64,000 nt of DNA from Halieaceae bacterium (GCA_002721785.1 PBLO01000004.1:387384-451383); one strand, 5' to 3'; positions 18,107 through 27,296 are shown, counted from the first letter of the stretch. Numbers and translations: made by a program. Notes: a model not told the origin generated them from the sequence alone.

Positions 18107-19690
18107 TCAAGCGGCTTTTGAGGCGCGCGCCTTAGAGGACCTGCCACGCTTCGCGGGAGAGTCCGCTTTGAGCGCCTGAAGCTGAGCTGACGTGGGGGGT
18201 GGCCGCCTGCGGGAGCTCTTGGGCCGGCGATAGGTCCCAGGCGCAGGACGCAAATCACCATATTCGAATCGATGCAGGATTTCTTCAAGCGTTCTCGAAA
18301 TCTGCGTGCAGCGTCGCACCGATTCAATTCTGCTGTAGGTTGCGCGCTCACCCTCTTTGACCAAGAGACGAAGCTCTTCTTCGCTGGGCTGACTGATCAG
18401 ATTGAGCGGATTTTGCATCCGGAACCGGGGCACGATGTTGATGTCGCCTGAGTACTCTTGATCAAGCAATGCATGAACTCCATGCATCATCATATTGAAT
18501 TTAGGCCAATTATCGCCGTATTTTTTAGCCACACCGCGGTAGAAATTCAGCATCTCCCGACCAATCCCCATCCCCAGAGATGTCGCAGCCTGTCGCAGCG
18601 GACGGGTCCTGTCATCACGTGGCAAAAACGCTATCGCAATCGGGTTAACCATGCTGACAATGTAGTGGTTAGTGGAAAACAGGCGCGATAACCGTTTGGC
18701 GGGCAAATCGTCGGCAACCGAGCCGTCCACCCATCGCCGCGCCGGCAAATAGGGTTGCGCCTCTCCCCGCTCATTCTTCGCTTTCAACATGACCGCGGGA
18801 AAAACGCCCGGAATAGCGCAGGAGGCCATTGCGGCGGAACGAAGAAACACGTTAGGGGACGACACCGCATTGAGCAGGCGAGAACGTTGGTGCGGCTCAG
18901 CAGGCGCGACCGTAATACTCACCTGGCGGCCTGTCTTGGCGTAGGCCTCACCAAAAGTCAGGTCAGGAATGGTCGCCTCGATCAACTTCTCAACATCGTC
19001 TGCAGTAAAGCGGCTACCCGCACCAGAGAGCCATTGCCGAATTAATCCTCGGGTGTCAGCGCCCCCCGACTCCATCAGCCCGATCAGATCAAGTGATGTC
19101 ATTTCTTCATCGGTATAGGCCGCAAGGGCCGCTGCAACGATCGATCCAGCGCTCGACCCTGATATCACGCGGGGCAGCAGACCATGGCGGAGCAACTCGG
19201 TGACGACACCCAGGTGCAAAAATCCCAGCACCCCGCCACCGCTCAGCATCAGCGCTGAGCGCCCGTAGCAGACGTTACTGCGGTAGAAAAAATCGAGCTT
19301 CTGTTGCGTCGGAATCACATCGTTGGGCAACTCGGCGAGCAAGCGCAGTGATTCGTCGATTTCCTGTATGTATTGCTCGATAAGTACTTTGGTACCGGAT
19401 TTGGCCTGGCGGTATAGCACGCTTTTACCCATGCCACCCATGTTGCCGTGGATGCCTTCGTTCAACGCGTAGAGCAGGCCAGTCCAGTCTTTCTGTTTAC
19501 GGAACTTCTTGAGCCGGTCCAGCCGGTAGCTTATCTGCGCATGATCATAGAGCTCCGACGGCTCCTCTTGTCGCCACTCAGCTTTTCCCGTTGCCTCGTC
19601 GTGCGCCTGCGCCGCAGACAACCAAGCCTCATAGGATGTCGCCGACTCCATGTCGTTTTCGAGTTGCCGTAACTCAGATTTGCTGGCCAA
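18107..19690 (-). CDS. Patatin-like phospholipase with DUF3336 domain
   Basis: Predicted acyl hydrolase of 527 residues. An N-terminal DUF3336-type helical region (ATSYEAWLSAAQAHDEATG, GNMGGMGKSVLYRQ) precedes the patatin domain. That domain has an oxyanion loop (SGGGVLGFLHLG), nucleophile elbow GSSAGS near residue 180 and catalytic aspartate in DGSVADDLPA, so the Ser-Asp dyad is intact. This architecture is the one seen in yeast and plant triacylglycerol lipases (TGL3/4/5, SDP1). The start is TTG, supported by AAGGAG about 7 bases upstream. The C-terminus is Lys/Arg-rich (KSSRRRPP). It probably releases fatty acids for the flanking acyl-CoA synthetases. Confidence 0.9.
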   Translation of the reverse strand: MASKSELRQLENDMESATSYEAWLSAAQAHDEATGKAEWRQEEPSELYDHAQISYRLDRLKKFRKQKDWTGLLYALNEGIHGNMGGMGKSVLYRQAKSGTKVLIEQYIQEIDESLRLLAELPNDVIPTQQKLDFFYRSNVCYGRSALMLSGGGVLGFLHLGVVTELLRHGLLPRVISGSSAGSIVAAALAAYTDEEMTSLDLIGLMESGGADTRGLIRQWLSGAGSRFTADDVEKLIEATIPDLTFGEAYAKTGRQVSITVAPAEPHQRSRLLNAVSSPNVFLRSAAMASCAIPGVFPAVMLKAKNERGEAQPYLPARRWVDGSVADDLPAKRLSRLFSTNHYIVSMVNPIAIAFLPRDDRTRPLRQAATSLGMGIGREMLNFYRGVAKKYGDNWPKFNMMMHGVHALLDQEYSGDINIVPRFRMQNPLNLISQPSEEELRLLVKEGERATYSRIESVRRCTQISRTLEEILHRFEYGDLRPAPGTYRRPKSSRRRPPPTSAQLQALKADSPAKRGRSSKARASKAA

Positions 19691-19789
19691 TTAACGCTCC
19701 TTGGCAGTTTCGGGCTTCATCCCGATGTACGGATATCCGTGGTCCAGCATAGAGGCTCTCCGGAGCACGTAACAGCTTGACAGCCCCCA

Positions 19790-21319
19790 TTACCCCGCTT
19801 CGCGATACGCATCCTGAAGGTGGCGCTTGTAAAGCTTGCCGTTATCCATTCTGGGGAGTTGCTCGAGGAAGTCGATCTTCCGCGGCACCTTGACCGTCGA
19901 GAGACGCTCTCGCATCCACTCAATCAGCTCAGCCTCCGTCTCGTCGTTCGCATCAGACCAAGTCAGCGGCTGCACCACCGCCATGACCTCTTCGCCAAAC
20001 TCCGGGTGAGGAATCCCGAAAACCGCCACATCGGCAACCTTCTCATGCGCGATCAGAAGGCCCTCAATCTCTGCGGGGTAGACGTTCACACCCCCCGTGA
20101 TGATGGTGAAATTTTTGCGGTCGGTGAGGTACAAAAAGCCCTCTTCATCGAGGTAACCCACGTCACCCATGGTGCTCCAACCCTGCTCGTTAAAGGCGTT
20201 CTTGGTTTTTTCTGGCTCATCGAAGTACTCAAATGGGCGGCTGTTGGCGAAGTAGACGTCGCCCACCTCACCCGGACCCAGAACCTCACCGTTTTCATCG
20301 AGGATCCTCGGTTCGCCAATGATCGCCTGTCCAACTGAACCTTTGTGTGTCAGCCAGTTGGCAGAATCAATGATCGTAAACCCATTGCCTTCACTGCCCG
20401 AGTAGTACTCAACGATCACCGGCCCCCACCATTCGATCATGGCCTCTTTCACGTCTACAGGGCACGGGGCCGCGGCGTGAATAGCGCACTTCATCGAGCT
20501 GAGGTCGTATCGCGTTCGCGATGCCTCCGGAAGTTTCAGCATTCGAACAAACATAATGGGCACCCACTGGCTGTGAGTCGCTTTGTATTGCTCAATAAGC
20601 TGTAGGGAATGCTCTGGATCGAAGTGCTCCATGATGAGCGACGTTCCACCTAGCCCCAGCACCATCAAGTTGTAGTGTAGAGGCGCCGCGTGATACAGCG
20701 GCGCGGGCGACAGGTAAATCGTGTTCACATCAAAACCAAAGAAGGCCCCAACACTACCCGACAAGGCGTGGTCGGCGTGAATACTCTCCGCATGGGGCGC
20801 CCAGTAAACGCCTTTTGGCTTACCCGTAGTACCCGAGGAGTACAGCATCGGAGCGCCCAAAAACTCATCCTCAATCGGCGTTGAAGGCAAATCTGCCAAC
20901 GCTTCATCCAGCGCTTCAAACCCCGCTATGTCACCGCCTACAGACAAACATCTCGTCAACCCTGGCGCAGCCGCAGCGGCTTCGGTAGCGACATGTACCA
21001 GTTCTGCGGAAGCGACAAATAACTTCGCCTTGCAGTTGGTGATGATGTAGGCCGTCTCGTCTTCCTTCAGGTGAGTGCTGATTGGGGTGAAAATAATGCC
21101 CGCCCGATTGGCCGCCTGCGCAACCTGCAAAAACTCCGGACAGTTCTTCATCATCATGGCGATGTGGTCGCCCCGCTGTACGCCTGATGCTCGAAGCAAA
21201 TGCGCGATCTGATTTGATTTGCGATCCAGCTCCGAATAGGTCACGACCTGCCCGGAACTCGCCATGATGTAGGCGGGACGATCGGGTGTCTCAGCGGCAT
21301 AAGATGAAAAATGCGGCAT
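19790..21319 (-). CDS. Fatty-acyl-CoA synthetase (AMP-forming)
   Basis: Adenylate-forming ligase of 509 residues. Visible motifs are the P-loop (LYSSGTTGKPKGV), the YYSGSEGNG adenine-binding motif, STMGDVGYLDEEGFLYLTDRKNF and the C-terminal lysine in MDNGKLYKRHL. Closest in style to the FadD/CaiC family of medium- and long-chain acid activating enzymes. It lies downstream of nothing on its strand and is divergent from the D-glutamate cyclase-type operon, with only about 57 bases between starts. It is followed by the patatin gene on the same strand, consistent with lipid breakdown. Substrate not determined. Confidence 0.9.
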   Translation of the reverse strand: MPHFSSYAAETPDRPAYIMASSGQVVTYSELDRKSNQIAHLLRASGVQRGDHIAMMMKNCPEFLQVAQAANRAGIIFTPISTHLKEDETAYIITNCKAKLFVASAELVHVATEAAAAAPGLTRCLSVGGDIAGFEALDEALADLPSTPIEDEFLGAPMLYSSGTTGKPKGVYWAPHAESIHADHALSGSVGAFFGFDVNTIYLSPAPLYHAAPLHYNLMVLGLGGTSLIMEHFDPEHSLQLIEQYKATHSQWVPIMFVRMLKLPEASRTRYDLSSMKCAIHAAAPCPVDVKEAMIEWWGPVIVEYYSGSEGNGFTIIDSANWLTHKGSVGQAIIGEPRILDENGEVLGPGEVGDVYFANSRPFEYFDEPEKTKNAFNEQGWSTMGDVGYLDEEGFLYLTDRKNFTIITGGVNVYPAEIEGLLIAHEKVADVAVFGIPHPEFGEEVMAVVQPLTWSDANDETEAELIEWMRERLSTVKVPRKIDFLEQLPRMDNGKLYKRHLQDAYREAG

Positions 21320-21376
21320 GGCGGGCTTCTCTTTTCAGCGTATGATTTAGCTCAACTATACAAGCTCGAGACCAAG

Positions 21377-22177
21377 ATGGTAGCGGCGACCGCCACAATG
21401 TCAGGAGCAGATATTCGCAGGTTATCCAGATCTGCGGAGTTCTCCGGCCAAACCTCGGGGGTCGCTGCGGGCTACGTACAGTGCAACATCGTGATTCTGC
21501 CCCGAGACACGGCTGATCACTTCGCGCAATTTTGCGCCCTGAATCCCAAACCTTGCCCCCTGCTTGCCGTTAGCCCTGAGCCGGGGGACTACCGGCTGCC
21601 TGACTTGGGAGAGGATATCGACATCAGGCGTGACGTCCCCCGCTACCGCATCTGGCGCGACGGCATATTCACGGAGCAATGCGAGAGCATCGAGCAGCTC
21701 TGGCAACAGGATTGGGTGGCCTTTGCACTCGGGTGTTCTTTCTCCTTCGAGGAGGCACTGATTAAATCGGGTATCGAGGTAAGAAACATCAGTGAGCAAT
21801 GCAACGTGCCCATGTATCGCACCAATATTGACTGCACGCCAGCGGGCCCCTTCGAGGGAAAATTGGTTGTCAGTATGAGGCCCATGCCCGCATCAAATGC
21901 GATTGAAGCGATACAGATTTGCGGCCGTTACCCGAGAGTTCACGGCGCGCCGGTGCACTTCGGTGACCCCACCCTGATTGGGATTACCGACCTGCAGCAA
22001 CCCGATTTCGGAGACGCCGTGTCGGTGCGCCCAGAGGATGTCCCGGTATTCTGGGCATGTGGTGTAACACCACAAGTGGCTCTGGAAGCGGCAGAACTTC
22101 CTGTGGCGATCACCCACGAACCGGGCCATATGCTCGTGACGGACCTAAAAAATGAGGAGCTGGCGGGCCCGCTATGA
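21377..22177 (+). CDS. DUF1445 protein (D-glutamate cyclase N-half / putative hydro-lyase)
   Basis: Protein of about 266 residues in the family formerly called putative hydro-lyase (YcsI/DUF1445). Signature segments are AGYVQCNIVILPRD, FALGCSFSFEEAL and NVPMYRTNIDC. In vertebrates this domain is fused to DUF4392 in the mitochondrial D-glutamate cyclase DGLUCY; here the DUF4392 partner is a separate gene four positions downstream. ATG 21377 is preferred; ATG 21398 (MSGADIRRL) is equally possible by alignment with the family opening, while the track start at 21311 overlaps the divergent gene. It overlaps pxpA by ATGA, so it is the first gene of a coupled operon. Confidence 0.87.
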   Translation: MVAATATMSGADIRRLSRSAEFSGQTSGVAAGYVQCNIVILPRDTADHFAQFCALNPKPCPLLAVSPEPGDYRLPDLGEDIDIRRDVPRYRIWRDGIFTEQCESIEQLWQQDWVAFALGCSFSFEEALIKSGIEVRNISEQCNVPMYRTNIDCTPAGPFEGKLVVSMRPMPASNAIEAIQICGRYPRVHGAPVHFGDPTLIGITDLQQPDFGDAVSVRPEDVPVFWACGVTPQVALEAAELPVAITHEPGHMLVTDLKNEELAGPL

Positions 22178-22914
22178 CGACAAATCTCACCTTGAACTGC
22201 GACATGGGCGAAGGATTTGGCCCGTGGAACATGGGCGATGACCACAGCATCATGCCCCTCATTGACGCTGCCAACATTGCCTGTGGCGGTCACGCGGGTG
22301 ACCCCACGACAATGCGCACCTGCGTTGAACTGGCCAAACGCCACAAAACAGAAATCGGTGCACACGTGTCTTACCCTGACAAACAGGGCTTCGGTCGGCG
22401 CGCGATGGATATCACCGGGCAGTCGCTGATTGATCTCATTCATTATCAAATAGGCGCGTTGGATGGCATTGCGCGCGCGCACGGCACACGAGTTGCCTAC
22501 GTCAAACCCCATGGGGCGCTTTACCACGCGATGCTGGCAGATGTGGGTGTGCTCAACGACATCATGGCAGCCGTTGCCAGCTGGCATGCCGAACTCGAAT
22601 TAGTTGTGCTCGCCACACCGCGAGATCGTAAAACTCTCCAACTAGCCGTGGAACATGGTCTCACGCTGCGATATGAGGCCTTTGCCGACCGCGGCTACAC
22701 CAGTCGAGGATTACTGCTCAGTCGTAACAAGCCCGGCGCCGTCCTGGACGCCAAGCAGGCCGCGAAACAGGCGAAGGCTATCGCGCAAAATACCCTTAAG
22801 ACACCCCGAGGTCGGCGTATTCCCGTCAACGCCGATACGCTTTGCGTGCACAGTGATTCGCCCGGTGCGGTACAAATGATCGCAGCGATTCGTAAAGCAC
22901 TGGACGGACTCTGA
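22174..22914 (+). CDS. pxpA: 5-oxoprolinase subunit A (LamB/YcsF family)
   Basis: Subunit of the ATP-dependent bacterial 5-oxoprolinase PxpABC, which opens 5-oxo-L-proline to glutamate. The 246-residue length is typical. The N-terminal LNCDMGEGFG, then NIACGGHAGDP, GAHVSYPD and VKPHGALYH are characteristic LamB/YcsF motifs carrying the metal and substrate ligands. It overlaps the DUF1445 gene by ATGA and is followed 3 bases later by pxpB, so the complex subunits are made together. Assignment is firm at family level and supported by context. Confidence 0.95.
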   Translation: MTTNLTLNCDMGEGFGPWNMGDDHSIMPLIDAANIACGGHAGDPTTMRTCVELAKRHKTEIGAHVSYPDKQGFGRRAMDITGQSLIDLIHYQIGALDGIARAHGTRVAYVKPHGALYHAMLADVGVLNDIMAAVASWHAELELVVLATPRDRKTLQLAVEHGLTLRYEAFADRGYTSRGLLLSRNKPGAVLDAKQAAKQAKAIAQNTLKTPRGRRIPVNADTLCVHSDSPGAVQMIAAIRKALDGL

Positions 22915-22917
22915 CCC

Positions 22918-23610
22918 GTGTTCGAGGTGGGCCCCGCAGGTGAAGAGGGCCTCAGGCTTGTTTTCCTTGAGGCGCCCCGCCCAGCCCTGACGCGCTGTCT
23001 GCTCCGCATTCAGTCCGCAGCCCAGGGCTATTTTGCGGAAAATCTGGCAGACAGCGTCGTGGGCTATACGACGCTTACCCTGCTCTTTCATCCGTTCCGC
23101 CTTGAGCGTGACCGCGCTGAAGCCTGGCTCACTGAACAAGCTGACTGTGCAACGCTGACCGATTCTGATGACCAGAGTCTCACCGGAACCGTGGTGACGC
23201 TACCGGTGCTCTACCACCCGAGCGTCGCGCCTGACCTCGAATGGCTGGCCGACCAAAAAAATATCAGTGTCGACCAGATTATCGCGCTACATACGGGTAC
23301 GACCTACTTTGCCTATGCAACGGGCTTCGCGCCCGGCTTTTGCTATCTGGGCGACCTACCAACAGAGTTGGCTACGCCACGGCTGGCTGATCCGCGCGCG
23401 GCGGTGCCCGCAGGCGCGGTGGGTTTGGCAGATCGGCAGACTGCCGTCTACCCCGGCATATCGCCAGGGGGATGGCGATTAATCGGGTCATGTCCGAGAC
23501 CGCTCTTTCAGAACGGCGAACATCCGACTGCCTACTTGGCGGTGGGGGATTCGGTGCGATTTGAAGCCATTACCCCTCAGGAATACCGGAAGTTCGGAGG
23601 CGAACTGTGA
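22918..23610 (+). CDS. pxpB: 5-oxoprolinase subunit B (KipI-type)
   Basis: Allophanate-hydrolase subunit 1/KipI-family component of 5-oxoprolinase, 230 residues. The cyclophilin-like C-terminal domain is recognisable from FAYATGFAPGFCYLGDLP, RAAVPAGAVGLADRQTAVYPGISPGGWRLIG in outline. GTG is the start codon, with no separate ribosome site, so translational coupling to pxpA is likely. It overlaps pxpC by 4 bases. The first 25 residues are longer than in Bacillus KipI and poorly conserved, so a start further in cannot be excluded. Confidence 0.93.
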   Translation: MFEVGPAGEEGLRLVFLEAPRPALTRCLLRIQSAAQGYFAENLADSVVGYTTLTLLFHPFRLERDRAEAWLTEQADCATLTDSDDQSLTGTVVTLPVLYHPSVAPDLEWLADQKNISVDQIIALHTGTTYFAYATGFAPGFCYLGDLPTELATPRLADPRAAVPAGAVGLADRQTAVYPGISPGGWRLIGSCPRPLFQNGEHPTAYLAVGDSVRFEAITPQEYRKFGGEL

Positions 23611-24533
23611 GGGAGCTCGTCATTCACCAATCGGGCCCGGCCGCCAGCATTCAAGACAGCGGAAGAAGCGGCTGCCTCCAATTGGGGATCCCCCCCGCCG
23701 GCGCGATGGATGCCGATGCGCTGGCCAGCGGCCAATACCTTCTTGGACATAGCGCCGATGAAGCTGCCATCGAGATGGCGTATGGCAATCTGGTGGCCAG
23801 CCCGACCGAGCCCTGTCACATCGCCGTGACAGGGGCCGCCGTGGATCTGCGCATCGACAGTATCAGCGCTCGCATGCACACCGTGCTGCGAGTCGAAGCC
23901 GGCCAGCAGATCCAGATTACCCCCGGCGCAGTCGGCGTCTACAGCTATCTCCATGTGGACGGCGGAATCGATACACCAGAAACCCTGGGAAGCCGAAGCA
24001 CCTCGGCGAGAGAGGGTGTTGGCGGTTTCGATGGCCGACGCCTGATGAATGGTGATTGTCTCCCACTTGGAGAGCCGAATGAGCCCCCAAGCGACCGCGC
24101 TGGCGATCTGACCCATACCCCACCCGGGGATCTGATTAGATTGCGGTTCGTACCCGGATTTCAGTACGCATTAATGCAGCCCGATGTCATCGCCGCGCTG
24201 TGTGAAAATGATTTCGTGGTGACGCCAAAAGCCAATCGGATGGGCGCACAGCTTGAGGGGAGCCGTCTCGACACGGGCATCGAGACATTACTCTCCGAGG
24301 CGACTACCCATGGCGCCATACAAATTCCGCCCGGCGGCCAACCCATCGTGCTACTCAATGACCGTCAAGCGGTGGGCGGCTACCCCAAGCCCGGCGCAGT
24401 GATCCGGAGCGACTGTCGACGGCTTGCACAAGCCCGCCCGGGTCAAAGGGTGCGCTTTTCACTCTGCTCTCCACAAGAAGCAGACAGGATAAGCTGGCTG
24501 GAACAACACTATCGAGATACGCGACTGTCATGA
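23607..24533 (+). CDS. pxpC: 5-oxoprolinase subunit C (KipA-type)
   Basis: Allophanate-hydrolase subunit 2/KipA-family component of 5-oxoprolinase, 308 residues. Family signatures are SGPAASIQDSGRSG at the N-terminus, GIPPAGAMDADAL, then the SYLHVDGGIDTPETLGSRST segment and ILLNDRQAVGGYPK-like sequence (IVLLNDRQAVGGYPKPGAV). GTG start in a 4-base overlap with pxpB, and it overlaps the DUF4392 gene by ATGA. Subunits B and C together form the catalytic partner of PxpA in the characterised enzyme. Confidence 0.94.
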   Translation: MRELVIHQSGPAASIQDSGRSGCLQLGIPPAGAMDADALASGQYLLGHSADEAAIEMAYGNLVASPTEPCHIAVTGAAVDLRIDSISARMHTVLRVEAGQQIQITPGAVGVYSYLHVDGGIDTPETLGSRSTSAREGVGGFDGRRLMNGDCLPLGEPNEPPSDRAGDLTHTPPGDLIRLRFVPGFQYALMQPDVIAALCENDFVVTPKANRMGAQLEGSRLDTGIETLLSEATTHGAIQIPPGGQPIVLLNDRQAVGGYPKPGAVIRSDCRRLAQARPGQRVRFSLCSPQEADRISWLEQHYRDTRLS

Positions 24534-25372
24534 CGCCACCTGACACGCTCAACCTTTCCCGCTCGATCGAGTCGTTATTGACCCGCCAGAACCATCGCGG
24601 CATGGACGACATCAGGCAAACGCTACAACCCGGCTATTTATTGCGGGCCGCGCAAACATTGCTGGACCGCCCCGGCAATGTCTTCATTCTGACAGGCTTC
24701 CCGGTGGCAGATACGTTTGAGACTGATGGTCCCGCTGGCGCGTTAGCCTTATATCGTCTGGCGCAGCGCCTCGGCAGTGCGCCAACCATCATTTCAGATA
24801 CAGCCCTCGTCAGCGCGCTACGAGACACCTGCGACTGCCACACCATCTCGGGCGACAGTCAATTGGACGCCCAAGCGCTCTACGCAGTCCGTTCCCCTCA
24901 GCTAGTCATCAGTATCGAGCGACCGGGCGCGTCTGCCGACGGCCGCTACTACAACATGGCAGGCGAAGACATATCGTCTGCTTGTTCGGCGGCAGAACCC
25001 TATCTAGCACTTGCCAACTGCCCTACCATAGCCATTGGTGACGGGGGCAATGAAGTAGGAATGGGGAACGCAGTCACAGCGCTGTCTAGCCTGAATATTC
25101 AACCAGCAGTGAGCACGGTTGATGAACTTATCGTCGCAGATGTGTCGAACTGGGCAGCCTACGCGCTATGCGCCCTCACAGACTGGCTCGCAGGGGACAC
25201 CACAGAGAGCATGACGCGTTTTCACGCTGACCTTGAGACATTGGTTGCGCGTGGCGCAGTAGATGGCGTCACGCGTGAGCCGACGGCCACAGAAGATGGA
25301 TTCCCGCTCTCGGATACCACTGCACTAATAAGCGATATCGCTCAACTCCTTTCAAAAGGATCTGTCGCATGA
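24530..25372 (+). CDS. DUF4392 protein (D-glutamate cyclase C-half)
   Basis: Protein of 280 residues matching the C-terminal catalytic half of vertebrate D-glutamate cyclase (DGLUCY), which converts D-glutamate to 5-oxo-D-proline. Visible family features are the ILTGFPV segment near residue 45 followed by ETDGPAGALAL, and IAIGDGGNEVGMGN near residue 167, a very characteristic glycine-rich acidic motif. It overlaps pxpC and the aminotransferase gene by ATGA junctions. The split into two genes (DUF1445 and DUF4392) around pxpABC is notable. Activity is inferred from family knowledge and context. Confidence 0.87.
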   Translation: MTPPDTLNLSRSIESLLTRQNHRGMDDIRQTLQPGYLLRAAQTLLDRPGNVFILTGFPVADTFETDGPAGALALYRLAQRLGSAPTIISDTALVSALRDTCDCHTISGDSQLDAQALYAVRSPQLVISIERPGASADGRYYNMAGEDISSACSAAEPYLALANCPTIAIGDGGNEVGMGNAVTALSSLNIQPAVSTVDELIVADVSNWAAYALCALTDWLAGDTTESMTRFHADLETLVARGAVDGVTREPTATEDGFPLSDTTALISDIAQLLSKGSVA

Positions 25373-26229
25373 CCCAGGCCTATCTCAATGGGGCGTTTAC
25401 AGCGCTGGAAGACGCCCACATCTCGCCAATGGACAGAGGCTTCCTGTTTGGAGACGGGGTGTACGAAGTCATACCCTGTTATGACGGACAGCTCGTGGCA
25501 ATGCCCTACCATCTGGAACGGTTAGCGCAGTCATTGAGCGGGATTGCGCTCACATCCCCCCACAGCGATGATGCCCTGACAAGCATCCTGACGGAACTGG
25601 TCAATCGCAATGGGGGCGGTGACCTCGGCGTCTACCTGCAGATCACTCGGGGCGCCGCGCCTAAACGCCAGCATGCGTTTCCCGAACACATCGAACCCAC
25701 TGTATTTGCCTACACCTTCGCTATCACCCCACCGTCGGATGGCAGCCCTGAGACAGCCAAATGCTTTTCAGCCGTAACACGCACCGATCAACGATGGGAC
25801 CGATGTCACATCAAATCCACTGCCCTGCTCGGCAACGTGCTTCACATGATGGAAGCGATTGATGCGGGGGCTGAGGAAGTGTTGCTGTTCAACAGCGACG
25901 ATGAGCTGACAGAAGCAGCGGCATGCAACGTGTTTGTGGTCTGCAACGGTACTGTCCTCACCCCAGCGCTCGATCATCAAATACTGCCCGGCGTAACGCG
26001 TCGGCAATGCTTAGAGCTGCTGGAGGCACACACTGACTGGCCGGTCGAGATCCGGCCGGTCTTGCGCCAAGAGGTAGCCCAGGCTGAAGAGATCTGGCTC
26101 AGCTCCTCCACCAAAGAACTTGCACCGATCGTGAAACTCGATGGCAAGGCAGTGGGCGATGGCAAACCCGGCAGAATGTGGGCCGTTGCGCAGAAGCTCT
26201 TCAACGAATACCGCTTCAGCGCCAACTGA
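25369..26229 (+). CDS. D-amino acid aminotransferase (class IV PLP)
   Basis: Fold-type IV PLP aminotransferase of 286 residues. The family motif DRGFLFGDGVYEVI lies near residue 22 and the PLP lysine is in DRCHIKSTALLGNVL near residue 147. The acidic ELTEAAACNVFVV segment and SSSTKELAPI cofactor-binding loop follow. Branched-chain aminotransferase and aminodeoxychorismate lyase share this fold; I prefer the D-amino acid enzyme because the gene is coupled to alanine racemase and D-glutamate cyclase-type genes. It would interconvert D-alanine plus 2-oxoglutarate with pyruvate plus D-glutamate. It shares TGATG with alr. Confidence 0.88.
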   Translation: MTQAYLNGAFTALEDAHISPMDRGFLFGDGVYEVIPCYDGQLVAMPYHLERLAQSLSGIALTSPHSDDALTSILTELVNRNGGGDLGVYLQITRGAAPKRQHAFPEHIEPTVFAYTFAITPPSDGSPETAKCFSAVTRTDQRWDRCHIKSTALLGNVLHMMEAIDAGAEEVLLFNSDDELTEAAACNVFVVCNGTVLTPALDHQILPGVTRRQCLELLEAHTDWPVEIRPVLRQEVAQAEEIWLSSSTKELAPIVKLDGKAVGDGKPGRMWAVAQKLFNEYRFSAN

Positions 26230-27296
26230 TGCCCCGATCTACCCGCATTAACATCGACCTTGGCGCAATCCTGCACAACGCCGGGGTGTTGCGCGCGGCA
26301 GCAGGCGACAAGCACGTAATGGCCGTCGTCAAAGCCGACGCGTACGGGCACGGCGCGGTGCCGGTCGCGACCCATATCGAGGGGACGGTTGACGCGTTTG
26401 CGGTCGCACTGATCGAAGAAGCCGTCACACTTCGCGACGCCGGCGTAACCAAGCCGATACTGGTACTCGAGGGGCCGCACTGTTCGGTGGATCTCGCGCT
26501 CTGCGTGCACCTCAATATTTGGCCCACCCTGCACCGGGCAGATCAACTGGACTGGTGTCACGCACTCACTGAGAAGCCAGAGCAGGTGTGGCTCAAGATT
26601 GACACCGGCATGCACAGGCTGGGATTCCAACCGGTGCAGGCGCAATCGATTACTCAACAACTCAAGGCAGACGGCATCAAAGCGGTCGTCGCGATGTCGC
26701 ATCTCGCAGCCGCTGAAACCCCGGATTCTGAGCTGTCGGTGACACAGAAAACGACATGGGATAGCGCGACCACCCACTGGGAGGACGAAACCAGCCTGCA
26801 CAACTCCGCAGCCACACGACTGGCGACCCCCGCACGGAGCACATGGGCGCGGATTGGTTATGCGCTTTATGGGGGGCAGATTGAAGGGCTAGAGCGCGAT
26901 CCTCGACTCAAGCCGGCCATGACACTCGTCAGCTCTGTTCTGGCCACGCGGCGCATTACACAGGGCGATAGTGTGGGTTACGGGGGGCGATGGACAGCAG
27001 AGAGAGACAGCGTCATCGCCACTGTCCCGGTTGGGTACGGTGACGGCTATCCCTGGGCTGCCGCAGATGGCACACCTGTGGCAATCGGTGAGCATCTGGC
27101 GCCCCTCGCTGGGCGGGTATCTATGGATATGATCACCGTCGATGTTACAGATTGTGGCGAGATCCCATGCGATATGCCCGTGACTTTGTGGGGCGACCAA
27201 CCGCACATCGACACGGTAGCGTGTCACGCAGGAACAATTGGCTACGAACTGATGACGCGGCTCACTCAGCGCGCACCTCGGCACTATCTTCGATGA
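26229..27296 (+). CDS. alr: Alanine racemase
   Basis: PLP-dependent racemase interconverting L- and D-alanine, about 355 residues, close to the family norm. The PLP lysine is in VMAVVKADAYGHGAV near residue 35. The second base, tyrosine, is in the VGYGGRW/VGYGDGYPWAA region, and the AGRVSMDMITVDV segment is a clear Alr hallmark. The true start is ATG 26229, which overlaps the aminotransferase stop as TGATG; the track's upstream start lies within that gene. Its place in this operon suggests a catabolic (DadX-like) role rather than only cell-wall supply, but a second copy elsewhere would be needed to tell. Confidence 0.94.
   Translation: MPRSTRINIDLGAILHNAGVLRAAAGDKHVMAVVKADAYGHGAVPVATHIEGTVDAFAVALIEEAVTLRDAGVTKPILVLEGPHCSVDLALCVHLNIWPTLHRADQLDWCHALTEKPEQVWLKIDTGMHRLGFQPVQAQSITQQLKADGIKAVVAMSHLAAAETPDSELSVTQKTTWDSATTHWEDETSLHNSAATRLATPARSTWARIGYALYGGQIEGLERDPRLKPAMTLVSSVLATRRITQGDSVGYGGRWTAERDSVIATVPVGYGDGYPWAAADGTPVAIGEHLAPLAGRVSMDMITVDVTDCGEIPCDMPVTLWGDQPHIDTVACHAGTIGYELMTRLTQRAPRHYLR

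Noticed and set aside
21940-22587. 215-residue minus-strand ORF
   Set aside because: Shadow of the DUF1445/pxpA coding frames; no start context or motif.
25977-26801. 274-residue minus-strand ORF
   Set aside because: It lies wholly opposite the aminotransferase end and alr, which carry intact PLP motifs; no domain is visible in it.
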